Origin: Williamsia herbipolensis | GTDB taxonomy: Bacteria; Actinomycetota; Actinomycetes; Mycobacteriales; Mycobacteriaceae | Direction: 5' to 3' | DNA length: 64,000 nucleotides | Assembly: GCF_000964005.1 (NCBI RefSeq) | Contig: NZ_JXYP01000031.1 | Coordinates: forward strand, 41,691-105,690 | Shown: positions 17,183-25,903 of the stretch, in pieces | How the letters are laid out: every line of letters starts with the position of its first letter | Numbering within the stretch: the stretch's first letter is position 1 | Translations under genes and position numbers: made by a program | Notes under the pieces: generated by a model | What the model was told of the DNA's origin: nothing | Databases searched by the model: none | Seen by the model: the letters and a program-made list of their open reading frames with translations, nothing else

Positions 17183-18262
17183 ATGCAGATCGGTATCGAC
17201 AACTTCGTCTCCTCGGTCGTCGAGTACGACACCGGGCGCGAGATCGACGGTCGGACCCGCATCGGGCATCTGCTCGAGGAGGTCGAGGTCGCCGACCGGT
17301 CCGGGGTCGACGTGTACGGCATCGGCGAGCACCATCGCCCCGAGTTCTACGATTCGGCGCCGACGGTGTTGCTCGCCGCCGCCGCGGCCCGCACGCGTGA
17401 CATCCGGCTCACCAGCGCGGTGTCGGTGCTCTCGGCCGACGACCCGGTACGCCTGCACCAGCAGTTCGCCACCATCGACCTCATCTCGAACGGTCGCGCG
17501 GAGATGGTCGTCGGTCGCGGGTCGTTCACCGAGGCGTTCCCGCTGTTCGGACTGGAACTCGCCGACTACGACTCGCTCTTCGCCGCGAAACTCGATCTGC
17601 TGCTGCGCATCCGGGAGAACCCGGCGTCGGTCACCTGGAGCGGCCCGCACCGTCCGGCACTGCGCGGGCAGGGTGTGTACCCGAAGCCGGTGCAGGGCGC
17701 GATACCGATGTGGCTCGGCGTGGGCGGGAGTCCCGAATCATTCGTGCGCGCAGGCCGTCTCGGGCTGCCGCTGATGGTCGCGATCATCGGCGGTGAGCCA
17801 CGACGGTTCCGTCCGCTGATCGATCTGTACCGCGAGGCCGGGTCGCGGTCGGGCTTCACCCCCGAGCAGCTGCCCGTCGGCATCCACGCGCCCGGGCTGG
17901 TCGCCGACACCGACGACGCCGCGGTGGCGGCCGCCTATCCGGGCTGGGCCGATCTGTTCGGACGCATCGGACGCGAACGCGGCTTCGGCGCACCGGGCCG
18001 AGCGGAATTCGACGCCATGGCCGGACCCCACGGGGCGATGTTCGTCGGCTCGCCCGACACCGTCGCGGAGAAGATCGCGCGCGTCTCCGACGATCTCGGC
18101 GGCCTCGCACGCCTCACCGTGCAGATGACGAACACCAAGCTGCCGCACGACGCGATGCTGCGCGGTATCGAGTTGCTCGGCGGGTCGGTGAAGCCCGCGG
18201 TGGCACAACTGATGGGGGCGACGACGCCGGCCGCGAACCCGTCGGCCACGGACCGGGCGTGA
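17183..18262 (+). CDS. LLM-class flavin-dependent oxidoreductase
   Basis: Bacterial-luciferase-like monooxygenase or F420/FMN-dependent oxidoreductase, 359 residues, TIM-barrel fold. Family blocks are IGHLLEEVEVADRSGVDVYGIGEHHRPEF, TRDIRLTSAVSVLSADDPVRLHQQFATIDLISNGR, MVVGRGSFTEAFPLFG, and YPKPVQGAIPMWLGVGGSPES. Such proteins commonly carry FMN or F420 and reduce or oxygenate small organic compounds. The start at 17183 has a short ACGGTGCGCC leader and no strong ribosome site. The marR gene overlaps its stop by four bases, so the enzyme is probably under the control of that regulator. Confidence 0.88.
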   Translation: MQIGIDNFVSSVVEYDTGREIDGRTRIGHLLEEVEVADRSGVDVYGIGEHHRPEFYDSAPTVLLAAAAARTRDIRLTSAVSVLSADDPVRLHQQFATIDLISNGRAEMVVGRGSFTEAFPLFGLELADYDSLFAAKLDLLLRIRENPASVTWSGPHRPALRGQGVYPKPVQGAIPMWLGVGGSPESFVRAGRLGLPLMVAIIGGEPRRFRPLIDLYREAGSRSGFTPEQLPVGIHAPGLVADTDDAAVAAAYPGWADLFGRIGRERGFGAPGRAEFDAMAGPHGAMFVGSPDTVAEKIARVSDDLGGLARLTVQMTNTKLPHDAMLRGIELLGGSVKPAVAQLMGATTPAANPSATDRA

Positions 18263-18741
18263 TCGAGACCGGCGTCGGCGTCGCCGCAGCCGGGAGAGCG
18301 CCGGCCAACGAGGCCTGGGAGGCGCTGTACCGGGCGCAGGCGACGATCGCCCGCGACCTCGCCGACAGCGCCGTGTGGGACGAGGTGCACCCCAGTGAGT
18401 ACGGCGTGCTGCACGCACTGTCGGCCGGCAAACGCGGAGCGGGCCGGGGCCGGCGGATCACCGAGCTCGCCGAGGACGTGTTGCTGACGCAGCCGGGCCT
18501 GTCGCGCCTCATCGCTCGCATGGAGGCCCGCGGCCTCATCGCGCGCAGCCGCGACGACGGCGACGGACGTGCGGTCGTCGTCACCCTCACCGCCACCGGC
18601 CGCGAGCTGGCACGGCGGGCTGGTTCCGCGCACGCCCGCGAGGTGTCGCGGGCGATGCGCAGCCGCCTGACACCGGGCCAGATGACGCAGTTGCGCGACC
18701 TGTGTCTGCTGGTGATCGACCCGCACGAACAGCCCGGATGA
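18259..18741 (+). CDS. MarR-family transcriptional regulator
   Basis: Winged-helix dimeric regulator, 160 residues. The HTH/wing region runs VHPSEYGVLHALSAG, RRITELAEDVLLTQPGLSRLIARMEARGLIAR and SRDDGDGRAVVVTLTATGRELAR (residues about 45-118), flanked by dimerisation helices. The GTG at 18259 overlaps the oxidoreductase stop (GTGA). Being co-transcribed with the LLM enzyme, it likely autoregulates the pair; a ligand related to the enzyme's substrate is plausible. No operator was identified upstream of 17183. Confidence 0.9.
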   Translation: MIETGVGVAAAGRAPANEAWEALYRAQATIARDLADSAVWDEVHPSEYGVLHALSAGKRGAGRGRRITELAEDVLLTQPGLSRLIARMEARGLIARSRDDGDGRAVVVTLTATGRELARRAGSAHAREVSRAMRSRLTPGQMTQLRDLCLLVIDPHEQPG

Positions 18742-18764
18742 CCGGACACCCACCACGACCGATG

Positions 18765-18780
18765 TATGCTGTACTGCATA
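18765..18780. promoter_or_regulatory. Near-palindrome upstream of tetR
   Basis: TATGCTGTACTGCATA is symmetric at 14 of 16 positions (TATGC and GCATA around GTAC). It lies 34 bases ahead of the TetR-family gene at 18814 and includes a TATGCT hexamer that could serve as a -10, so it is a candidate autoregulatory operator. Confidence 0.45.
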
Positions 18781-18813
18781 GTCCGACGACACGGCTGAGG
18801 CGAGAGGTGGGCA

Positions 18814-19395
18814 GTGATGGCACGACGCGGTGACACACGCGCCCGCATGGTGCGCAGCGCCATCGGCCTCATGCAGCGCAACGGCGCCGCCGCGGTGACC
18901 GTCGACGCCGTCCTGGCCGACAGCGACACCCCCCGCGGATCGGTGTACCACCACTTCCCCGGTGGTCGCGATCAGCTCGTCGGCGATGCGCTGCGCAGCG
19001 CGGGCGACCTCATGACGTCGATGATCAGAGAGAGTGTCGACAAGCCGATCCCCGAGGCGATCGACACCTTCCTCGAGTTCTGGCGACACCTGTTGACCAC
19101 GAGCGACTACCGCGCCGGCTGCCCCATCGCCGGCGCGGCGGTCGGCGGCGCCGAGAGCGACCCCGCCCTGCACGATCAGGTGGCCGCGATCTTCGCCGAG
19201 TGGCACGTGATCATCCGCGACGCCCTCGTCGCAGCCGGGGCGCCGGCCGCCCGTGCGCAGTCCGTGGCGATCATGCTCGTCGCCGCCACCGAGGGGGCGT
19301 TGATCCTCGCCCGTGTCGAGCGCTCGCTCACACCGCTCGACGACGTGGCCGACGAGATCCGGCACGTGATCGACTCGCTCGACCTCACGGCCTGA
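18814..19395 (+). CDS. TetR-family regulator, LmrA/YxaF-like C-terminal domain
   Basis: Transcriptional repressor of 193 residues. The N-terminal HTH (about 5-55) is RARMVRSAIGLMQRNG, VTVDAVLADSDTPRGSVYHHFPGGRDQLVGDAL. The C-terminal ligand domain has YRAGCPIAGAAVGGAES and TEGALILARVERS, typical of the LmrA/YxaF subgroup, which senses flavonoids or drugs. An ATG at 18817 is an equally good start. It is neither divergent from nor adjacent to an obvious exporter; the nearest efflux gene is the minus-strand MMPL gene at 20602-23646. Confidence 0.88.
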   Translation: MMARRGDTRARMVRSAIGLMQRNGAAAVTVDAVLADSDTPRGSVYHHFPGGRDQLVGDALRSAGDLMTSMIRESVDKPIPEAIDTFLEFWRHLLTTSDYRAGCPIAGAAVGGAESDPALHDQVAAIFAEWHVIIRDALVAAGAPAARAQSVAIMLVAATEGALILARVERSLTPLDDVADEIRHVIDSLDLTA

Positions 19396-19542
19396 GACGG
19401 CGTCGCGCCTCACCTCCCCGCGGCCCGCGTAGGAGAGCCTGACCTTGCTGGTGCAATCGCTAACACGGTCGTAGCGTGATGCGTGCCAGGCGATCTCGAC
19501 GCCCCGCGGTCGCCGTGCCCCACGATCACCCCGGAGGTTCCC

Positions 19543-19842
19543 ATGGCCACTCTCGAGATGCCGCACGTCACCGAGTGTTCGGTGAGCGCGTGCTCCTACA
19601 ACCACGACGGATGCCACGCATTCGCCATCAACGTCAGCGGTGACAACGGCACCGCCGACTGCGCCACCTTCATCCCCCTGTCGACCAAGGGCGGCCTCGA
19701 CGTCGTCTCGCCCCAGGTCGGTGCCTGTCAACGGGCCGACTGCACACACAACGCCGACCTCGAGTGCACGGCCGCGGCCGTACGCATCGGCGCGGGCGAG
19801 TCCTCGGACACCGCCAACTGCCTCACCTACTCGAAGGCCTGA
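19543..19842 (+). CDS. Tandem DUF1540 cysteine-rich protein
   Basis: Small cytoplasmic protein, 99 residues, with two copies of the DUF1540 motif. Copy one (about 8-47) is CSVSACSYNHDGCHAFAI ending TADCATF; copy two (about 63-97) is CQRADCTHNADLECTAAAV ending TANCLTY. Each copy has four cysteines in a C-x4-C-x6-C-x(15-20)-C layout, suggesting one metal site per copy, probably zinc; metal binding has not been shown. GGAGG at 19532-19536 sets the start. The gene is followed by a strong terminator, so it is probably a single-gene unit. Function unknown. Confidence 0.82.
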   Translation: MATLEMPHVTECSVSACSYNHDGCHAFAINVSGDNGTADCATFIPLSTKGGLDVVSPQVGACQRADCTHNADLECTAAAVRIGAGESSDTANCLTYSKA

Positions 19843-19863
19843 CGCAGGCACTGCTCCATCGAT

Positions 19864-19897
19864 GAGAACGCCCCGCGCTCCTTCGCGGGGCGTTCTC
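19864..19897 (+). terminator. Strong intrinsic-type hairpin after the DUF1540 gene
   Basis: GAGAACGCCCCGCG (19864-19877) and CGCGGGGCGTTCTC (19884-19897) form a perfect 14-bp stem with a 6-base loop, 21 bases after the stop codon. There is no U tract, which is common in GC-rich actinobacteria. Confidence 0.85.
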
Positions 19898-19982
19898 GCG
19901 TCCACGGGGCACGAGCGATGAGTTCTCACCCTCCCCCGAGTCGACCCCACCGACGAGAACATTCTCGAGGAGAGGACGACGC

Positions 19983-20564
19983 ATGCGCGTGGTGGTGATC
20001 GAGCATCTGAGCCTCGACGGTGTCCTCCAGGGACCCGGTCGCATCGACGAGGATCCCCGCGGCGGTTTCGAGCACGGCGGATGGGCGCTGGCGGCGGCCG
20101 ACCCGAGCACCGGCGCCGCGATGGGCGCGGCGATGGGCACCGACTTCGCCTGGTTGTTCGGTCGTCGCAGCCACGACGACATGCTGGCCCACTGGAACGC
20201 GGCCGGCGGCCCCTTCCGTGACGGACTCAACGCCACCACGAAGTACGTCGTGTCCCGCGACCCGACGACACCTCTCCCCTGGCCGAACTCGATCCTCCTC
20301 GCCGGCGACGCCGTCGAGAACGTCGCGCGACTGCGTGAGCGCCCGGGCGGGAACCTCGTCGTGATGGGCAGTGGTGAGCTCGTGCGAGCACTGCTGGGCG
20401 CCGGACTCGTCGACGAGATGCTGCTGATGGTGCATCCGGTCGTCCTGGGTTCGGGTACACGTCTCTTCGGCCCGGGTGATGCACCGATCCGCCTGCGGCT
20501 CGTCGACACCGCGTCGACGCCGACCGGGATCCTGATGACCACGTATCGGCCGCCGACCGACTGA
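19983..20564 (+). CDS. Dihydrofolate reductase family protein (RibD C-terminal-like)
   Basis: NADPH-dependent reductase-fold protein, 193 residues, of the RibD-C/YyaP-type group. The start MRVVVIEHLSLDGVLQGPG, FAWLFGRRSHDDM, KYVVSR and GNLVVMGSGELVRALLGAGLVDEMLLMVHPVVLGSGTRLF are the conserved blocks. It is unlike the true folate enzyme in sequence and its substrate is not known. AGGAGAGGA precedes the ATG at 19983. It converges on the MMPL gene at 20602. Confidence 0.85.
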   Translation: MRVVVIEHLSLDGVLQGPGRIDEDPRGGFEHGGWALAAADPSTGAAMGAAMGTDFAWLFGRRSHDDMLAHWNAAGGPFRDGLNATTKYVVSRDPTTPLPWPNSILLAGDAVENVARLRERPGGNLVVMGSGELVRALLGAGLVDEMLLMVHPVVLGSGTRLFGPGDAPIRLRLVDTASTPTGILMTTYRPPTD

Positions 20565-20601
20565 TCGCCCGGCGCCGACCCGACGCGGATGCGTCACGCG
20601 G

Positions 20602-23600
20602 TCACACGCGGGCCGGCCACCACACGCGGTTGCCGATGACGGCCATCGCCGCCGGCACCAGAACGGTGCGCACGATCACCACGTCGAGGATCAACCCGAC
20701 GCCGATGGTGAACCCCAGCTGCAACAGATTGATGACCGTGGCGCTCATGAGCGCGAACATGGTGACCGCGAACACGATTCCCGCCGTGGTGATCACGCCC
20801 CCGGTGGAGCCGAACCCGCGCACGATCCCGCCGATCATCCCGGTCGAGGAGTGTTCGCGGATCCGTGACGCGAACAGCATGCTGTAGTCGGCGCCCACGG
20901 CCACCAGCGCCATGAACGCGATCGGGATCACCGACCAGTCGAGATCGATGCCCAGAAGGTGTTGCCACACCAGCACACTCACGCCGACGGTCGCGGAGAA
21001 CGACAGGACGACCGCCAGCACGAGCAGCGCGGGCGCCAGCAGGCTCCGCAGCAGCACACACAGGATCGCGAACACCGCGAGGATCGCCACGATGGCGTAG
21101 AGCGCGAAGTCGCGGTCGACCTGGTCGCTCATGTCGGCCGACAGCGACGCCAGTCCGGTCGACGACACCTCGGCCCGCTCGAGCACGGTGCCGGCTGCGG
21201 CGGTACGCGCGGTGTCGGCGATCCGGCCGACGTCACGAAGTGCTCTGTATCCGTAGGGGTTGTCGCTGCGGATCACCAACATGCGTGCGGTGTGACCCGT
21301 CGGCGAGAGCAGCAGTCTCGACCCGGCGACGAAGCGTGGATCGCTCAACCCCTGCGCGGGGAGGTAGAAGCCGGCGCCGGGGCCCGAGGTGGTGTCGCGG
21401 GCCATCGTCTGCAGGTAGCCACCGGCCTGCCCGAGTCCGGCGGTCAGCCGTGCGGTGAGGGCGACGGTCTTGTCGGTTCCGTCCTTCACCTGACGTAATC
21501 CGTCGGCCAGGCGGTTCATCCCGCCCGTGAGCTCGCTCATCCCCGCGGTCAGTCGACCGAGGTCGCCGCGCATCTGCTCGATGCTGCGCCCGCCGAGTCC
21601 GTCGAGCAGAGCCTGTATCTGGCGCAGTCCGGTGCGGATCTCGGGCAGCGCGGCGGTGGCGCGAGCCACGACCTCACCGGGTACCCCGGCGATCGCCGAC
21701 ACCTCGCGCAGCGCCCTCGAGGCGCGTCCGGCGGTGGCCTGATCGAACATCCCGAACGCCGCGCGGGCGGCGAGGCAGCGCGGATCGGTCCGGCAGGTCG
21801 CGTCGGGGGCGGCGGTGAGCATCGGACCGAAGACGTCCTGCAACCGCGCCGCCGCGGCGAGGGTCGACGAATTGCTCTGCGACACATCACGGATGAGGTC
21901 TCCGAGCACGTCGGCGAGCACCGAGAGCGCGCGCACGCCCTGCGGCAGGTTCAGCGATCCCCCGGACGCCGCGGCGACGATCCGGTCGGCGGTGTCGGCG
22001 GCACCGAGCACCCCGTCGGCCAGCGACACCACCTGATCGGTGCCGGCGACGAGATCGGGCAGCCGGGCGGCCGCCGAATCGGCGCCGTCCCGCAGATCGG
22101 TGACACCCGAGGCCAACTGGCGCAGTTGTGGTGTCGCATCGAGCACCTGACGGTGGGCGTCGTCGAGTCGGCCGCCGACCTGTCCGACCTGATAGCCGGT
22201 GGACGCCTCCGGGATCGGCGCGCCGTCGGGTCGCGTGATCGAGCGGACGTGGGCGATGTCGGGCAGCTTCGACACCGCCATCGCCATCATCTCCAGGGCC
22301 GCGAGGTCATTCGTGTTGCGCATGTCGTGGTCGGCACGCACCACGAGGTATTCGGGGAGGATCTCGTTGACCCCGAAGTGTTTCAGGACCGCGTCGTATC
22401 CGCGCGTGGAGTCGTTGGCATACAGCTGCACCGACTCCTCGTCGAAACTCACCCGCATCGTGGGGATCACCATCGCCAACGCGATCAGCACCACCAGCGA
22501 GGCCGCGGCGAGCGGTCCACGGTGTCGGATCACCTGCGCGCCGCGCCGTCGCCAGCGACGCTCGGTGTCGGCGCGGGGCTCGAGGTGCCCTCGTCCGGCG
22601 GCGACCGCCATCAGCGCGGGGGTCAGCGTCAGCGACACCGCCAGGATGACCAGCACCCCGATCGCGGTGGGTGGACCGGAGGTGGCGAACATGCCCACCT
22701 TCGCGAAACCCATCGCGGCGGCGGCCGCGGCGATGGTGAGGGCCGAGGCGACCAGGATCGGCGACACCCGCCCGCTCGCCGTGGCTATCGCCGTGCTCGG
22801 ATCCTCTCCGGCGCGACGCGCATCGTGGTAGCCCGCGATCAGGAAGATCGCGTAATCGGTTCCCGCGCCGAGCAACAACGCGGTCATGATCGCGATGGTG
22901 AAGTTGGAGATCGACACCACCTCGCCGGCGCCGAGCGCGGAGATGATCGGCCGCGCGATCCCGAGACCGACCCCGATGGTGATCAACGGGACCAGCGCCG
23001 CCACCAGCGAGCGGTAGGCGATGAGCAGCATCACGGTGATCAGCAGCAGGGACACCACCGTGATGATGAGCAGCGAGACGTCGATCGACGAGAAGAGATC
23101 GGCCAGGGTCGGCGAGGCGCCCGTGTAGTACACGTCCAACCCGGGCGGTCGCGGGATCGCGTCGATCTGCGAACGGATCTCGACGGTGCTGTGGTGCGCA
23201 CGTGTGCTGCCGACGTCACCCTGGGCGACGACCATCGCGGTGACGGCCTTGCCGTCGGGGCTGCGCGCGGAGTCCCGCGTCGCGGGGTTGCCGTACATGT
23301 CGAGCACGTAGGCGACGTTGTCGGTGTCGGCGGCGAGCCTGCGGACCAGTTCGCCGTAGAACGTCGTCTCCGCCGGCCCGATACCGCGGTCGGTCGCGAG
23401 CACCACGTTGCCGACGGCCGTCGAGGCCGGTGACCCGAAATCGGTCGACATGTCCCGCAGCGCGTCCACCGAGGGCATGTGGTGGGGCAGGAACGCCGCG
23501 GACTTCTCGGCGGCGGTGTGTTCGATCTGGGGCACCGCCAGGTTGAGGCCCGCGACGGCGATCAGCCAGAAGCCGATGACCCACCATCGGCGGCGGGCCA

Positions 23601-23646
23601 CGAACTCGCCGGTGCGACCGAGGACCGAACTGTGCCCGTGCGACAT
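20602..23646 (-). CDS. MMPL-family RND transporter
   Basis: Large inner-membrane proton-driven exporter, 1014 residues. One helix is at 20-40; a first outer loop of about 140 residues is followed by five helices, then a second outer loop (about 385-740) and five closing helices. Two Asp-Tyr pairs, GAGTDYAIFL and VGADYSMLFA, occupy the proton-relay positions known from MmpL3. The second loop is rich in heptad-like segments (LASGVTDLRDGADSAAARL, MRGDLGRLTAGMSELTGG), predicting long coiled-coil hairpins like those of MmpL4/5. No MmpS gene is adjacent. Substrate unknown: lipid, siderophore or drug. A dyad operator lies in its promoter. Confidence 0.92.
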   Translation of the reverse strand: MSHGHSSVLGRTGEFVARRRWWVIGFWLIAVAGLNLAVPQIEHTAAEKSAAFLPHHMPSVDALRDMSTDFGSPASTAVGNVVLATDRGIGPAETTFYGELVRRLAADTDNVAYVLDMYGNPATRDSARSPDGKAVTAMVVAQGDVGSTRAHHSTVEIRSQIDAIPRPPGLDVYYTGASPTLADLFSSIDVSLLIITVVSLLLITVMLLIAYRSLVAALVPLITIGVGLGIARPIISALGAGEVVSISNFTIAIMTALLLGAGTDYAIFLIAGYHDARRAGEDPSTAIATASGRVSPILVASALTIAAAAAAMGFAKVGMFATSGPPTAIGVLVILAVSLTLTPALMAVAAGRGHLEPRADTERRWRRRGAQVIRHRGPLAAASLVVLIALAMVIPTMRVSFDEESVQLYANDSTRGYDAVLKHFGVNEILPEYLVVRADHDMRNTNDLAALEMMAMAVSKLPDIAHVRSITRPDGAPIPEASTGYQVGQVGGRLDDAHRQVLDATPQLRQLASGVTDLRDGADSAAARLPDLVAGTDQVVSLADGVLGAADTADRIVAAASGGSLNLPQGVRALSVLADVLGDLIRDVSQSNSSTLAAAARLQDVFGPMLTAAPDATCRTDPRCLAARAAFGMFDQATAGRASRALREVSAIAGVPGEVVARATAALPEIRTGLRQIQALLDGLGGRSIEQMRGDLGRLTAGMSELTGGMNRLADGLRQVKDGTDKTVALTARLTAGLGQAGGYLQTMARDTTSGPGAGFYLPAQGLSDPRFVAGSRLLLSPTGHTARMLVIRSDNPYGYRALRDVGRIADTARTAAAGTVLERAEVSSTGLASLSADMSDQVDRDFALYAIVAILAVFAILCVLLRSLLAPALLVLAVVLSFSATVGVSVLVWQHLLGIDLDWSVIPIAFMALVAVGADYSMLFASRIREHSSTGMIGGIVRGFGSTGGVITTAGIVFAVTMFALMSATVINLLQLGFTIGVGLILDVVIVRTVLVPAAMAVIGNRVWWPARV

Positions 23647-23671
23647 CGTGCTCCCACGCCTTCCTTACCAA

Positions 23672-23689
23672 CCGACATTGTTATGTCGG
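23672..23689 (-). promoter_or_regulatory. Dyad operator in the MMPL promoter
   Basis: CCGACAT (23672-23678) and ATGTCGG (23683-23689) are perfect inverted copies around TGTT, 26-43 bases upstream of the MMPL start at 23646. TACTAT at 23700-23695 on the minus strand could be the -10. The size fits a TetR- or MarR-type site. Confidence 0.6.
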
Positions 23690-23789
23690 AATGCATAGTA
23701 GGACACAGCGGTGGGTCGTTTGCCCACCCCGAGTGACGAGCGACACACAGGGGTCCAGGAGGCGGAGAGGAGGCGACACCGGGCCGCGG

Positions 23790-24590
23790 TCAGCGACCGG
23801 CGACCCACCGCGATTGCGGGACGAACGGTTCCGCGAGCGGAACGCCCCTGCGCGCAGGTGTTCCGATACCCGCGGTGAGCAGCGCGAACACGCCTGCCGC
23901 GACGACACCGATGGCGGCGAGCACGAGGTGACCCGTGTGCACGGCCCACACGACGGGGCCGATCGCGGCGACGACAGCGGTCAGCGCCGCGACGCCCGGC
24001 GGTACACCCGAGCGCGTCGAATCGGGCACGAGGATCATCGCGGCGCCCACCATGAACAGGGATCCGACGATGTCGCTGGGCCGATGCGCACCGACCTCCA
24101 TGAGCCCCTGCCCGACCACGGTGGTCCACATGGCGCCGACGACCGCGACGACCGGAGCGACCACCCGGGGCGCCGCACGGATCGCCGCCGCGACACAACC
24201 GGCGGCGGCCGCGGTGTGACCGCTGGGAAAGGTGTTGAACGCGGCGCGGGCGATGTCCAACAGCTCGGGCCGCGGGAGGATCTCGGTCCGCAGCATCCGG
24301 GCGATCACCACACCGAGCGCGGGCAGGACGAGCAGCGCGATGATGCTGCCCCGGCGGCGCGCCAGCAGGCCCAGCACGATGACGACGACCGCGGCGATGA
24401 GCCACAACCGCGGATCGGTGACGCGTTGGAAACCGACCCGGTGCAACAGGTCCCGCCACGAGTCGGCGCCGTACATCGCCTCATAGACCCGTTGGTCGAC
24501 ACGTTGACCTGCCGTGGTCCACACGGTGACGAGATAGACGACCGTCATCGCGGCCAGCAGCACGACGCTGCCGACGATGCGTCCGGTCAT
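23790..24590 (-). CDS. PAP2-superfamily phosphatase (membrane)
   Basis: Integral membrane phosphatidic-acid-phosphatase-like enzyme, 266 residues, about six helices. Active-site motifs are the first motif RTEILPRP (101-108, Arg and Pro conserved), FPSGHT with His125, and GAHRPSDIV with His169 and Asp173; the usual SR before the last His is replaced by GQGLMEVG, so the third motif is weaker than in the paralogue at 46454. The C-terminal 70 residues add two helices. ATG 24590 is taken; a GTG at 24599 is possible. Likely substrates are polyprenyl or lipid phosphates. Confidence 0.82.
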   Translation of the reverse strand: MTGRIVGSVVLLAAMTVVYLVTVWTTAGQRVDQRVYEAMYGADSWRDLLHRVGFQRVTDPRLWLIAAVVVIVLGLLARRRGSIIALLVLPALGVVIARMLRTEILPRPELLDIARAAFNTFPSGHTAAAAGCVAAAIRAAPRVVAPVVAVVGAMWTTVVGQGLMEVGAHRPSDIVGSLFMVGAAMILVPDSTRSGVPPGVAALTAVVAAIGPVVWAVHTGHLVLAAIGVVAAGVFALLTAGIGTPARRGVPLAEPFVPQSRWVAGR

Positions 24591-24637
24591 CTCCTTCACC
24601 GGCTCAGGGTACCGACGCGGCGGGAGAACCCGCTGGG

Positions 24638-25903
24638 TCAGTGGACCAGGCGATACCGGACGAACGCCGGCACCGCGAGTGCCGCGACGACCGTGAAGAC
24701 GATGACCGCGACACCGCCGCCCGCGGTGGTCACGGCCACCCCGGCGGTGGCCGCCACACCGCCGTGCGCGACGTCGGCGATGCGGGGCCCTCCGGCCACC
24801 ACCACCGTGAACACACCCTGCAGGCGGCCGCGCACGTCGTCGTTGGCCGCCGACTGCAGCATCGACTGCCGGAAGGCCGCCGACGCCATGTCGGCCGCAC
24901 CGCCGATCATCAGCAGCGCCACCGCGATCGGCAGCACCGGCAGCGTCGCTCCCCCGGCGAACGCCACCACCACGCCGAGCCCGGCGATCGACGCACCCCA
25001 GATGACGATGCAGACGATCACCGCCAGGCCCTGTCGCTGCACGCGCGACACCCACCCGGAGAACACGCCGCCGACGACCGCGCCCGCCCCGATCGCGGCG
25101 AACAGCAGCGCGAAGGCGAGGCCACCGCCGTCGGGACCGCCGAAGTTCTCGTGGGCCATCTGCGGGAACAGTGCGCGCGGCATGCCGAACACCATCGCGA
25201 TGAGGTCGACGACGAACGACATCATCAGCACCTTGTGTCCGCGCAGGTAGACGAACCCGTCGATCACCGATCGCAGTCCGGCGACCCGTGGCGCGTCGTC
25301 GCTGCGTTCGGGTGTCAGCGAGGGCAGCCGGATCACCGCCCACAGCGTCGCGAACAGGAAGATCGTGTCGACGAGGTAGAGGGTGGAGTACCCCAGCTTC
25401 GGGATGAGTGCGCCGCCGATGACCGGTCCGGCGATGGCGCCGGCCTGCATCACCGTCATGTTCAACGAGTTCGCGGCGGGCAGGTCCTTGATGTCGACGA
25501 TCTTCGGCAGGATCGCCGACTTGGTCGGCTGGTTGACCGCGAAGAAACCCTGCTGCACGGCGAACAGCGACAGGATGACCCACACGTTGTCGATCCCCGC
25601 GGCGGCCTGCAGCCAGAACAGGGCGCTGCACCCGATCAGGCCGATCGTGGTGATGATCAGCAGCAGCCTGCGGTCGACGATGTCGGCCACGGCGCCGCCC
25701 CACAGCCCGAACACGACCAGCGGGACGAGGCCGAACAGACCGGCGAGACCGACGTAGGCCGAGCTGCCGGTGATGAAGAAGATCTGCGCAGGCACCACCA
25801 CGACGGTGAGCTGGGCGCCGATGACGGTGACGATGTTCGCCGACCAGAGTCGACGGAAGTGCGGACTGCGCAGGGGCGCGGTGTCGGCGAGCAGTCCCGC
25901 CAT
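24638..25903 (-). CDS. MFS transporter (multidrug or siderophore exporter-like)
   Basis: Twelve-helix major-facilitator protein, 421 residues. It opens SPHFRRLWSANIVTVIGAQLTVVVVPAQIF, typical of the EntS/MFS_3 exporter group, with GLWGGAVADIVDRRLLL as the loop 2-3 signature and QPTKSAILPKIVDIKDLPAANSL as the helix 4-5 family block. ATG 25903 overlaps the pdxH stop (ATGA), so it is translationally coupled to pdxH. The link to vitamin B6 enzyme is a positional fact and may be incidental. Substrate unknown. Confidence 0.87.
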   Translation of the reverse strand: MAGLLADTAPLRSPHFRRLWSANIVTVIGAQLTVVVVPAQIFFITGSSAYVGLAGLFGLVPLVVFGLWGGAVADIVDRRLLLIITTIGLIGCSALFWLQAAAGIDNVWVILSLFAVQQGFFAVNQPTKSAILPKIVDIKDLPAANSLNMTVMQAGAIAGPVIGGALIPKLGYSTLYLVDTIFLFATLWAVIRLPSLTPERSDDAPRVAGLRSVIDGFVYLRGHKVLMMSFVVDLIAMVFGMPRALFPQMAHENFGGPDGGGLAFALLFAAIGAGAVVGGVFSGWVSRVQRQGLAVIVCIVIWGASIAGLGVVVAFAGGATLPVLPIAVALLMIGGAADMASAAFRQSMLQSAANDDVRGRLQGVFTVVVAGGPRIADVAHGGVAATAGVAVTTAGGGVAVIVFTVVAALAVPAFVRYRLVH

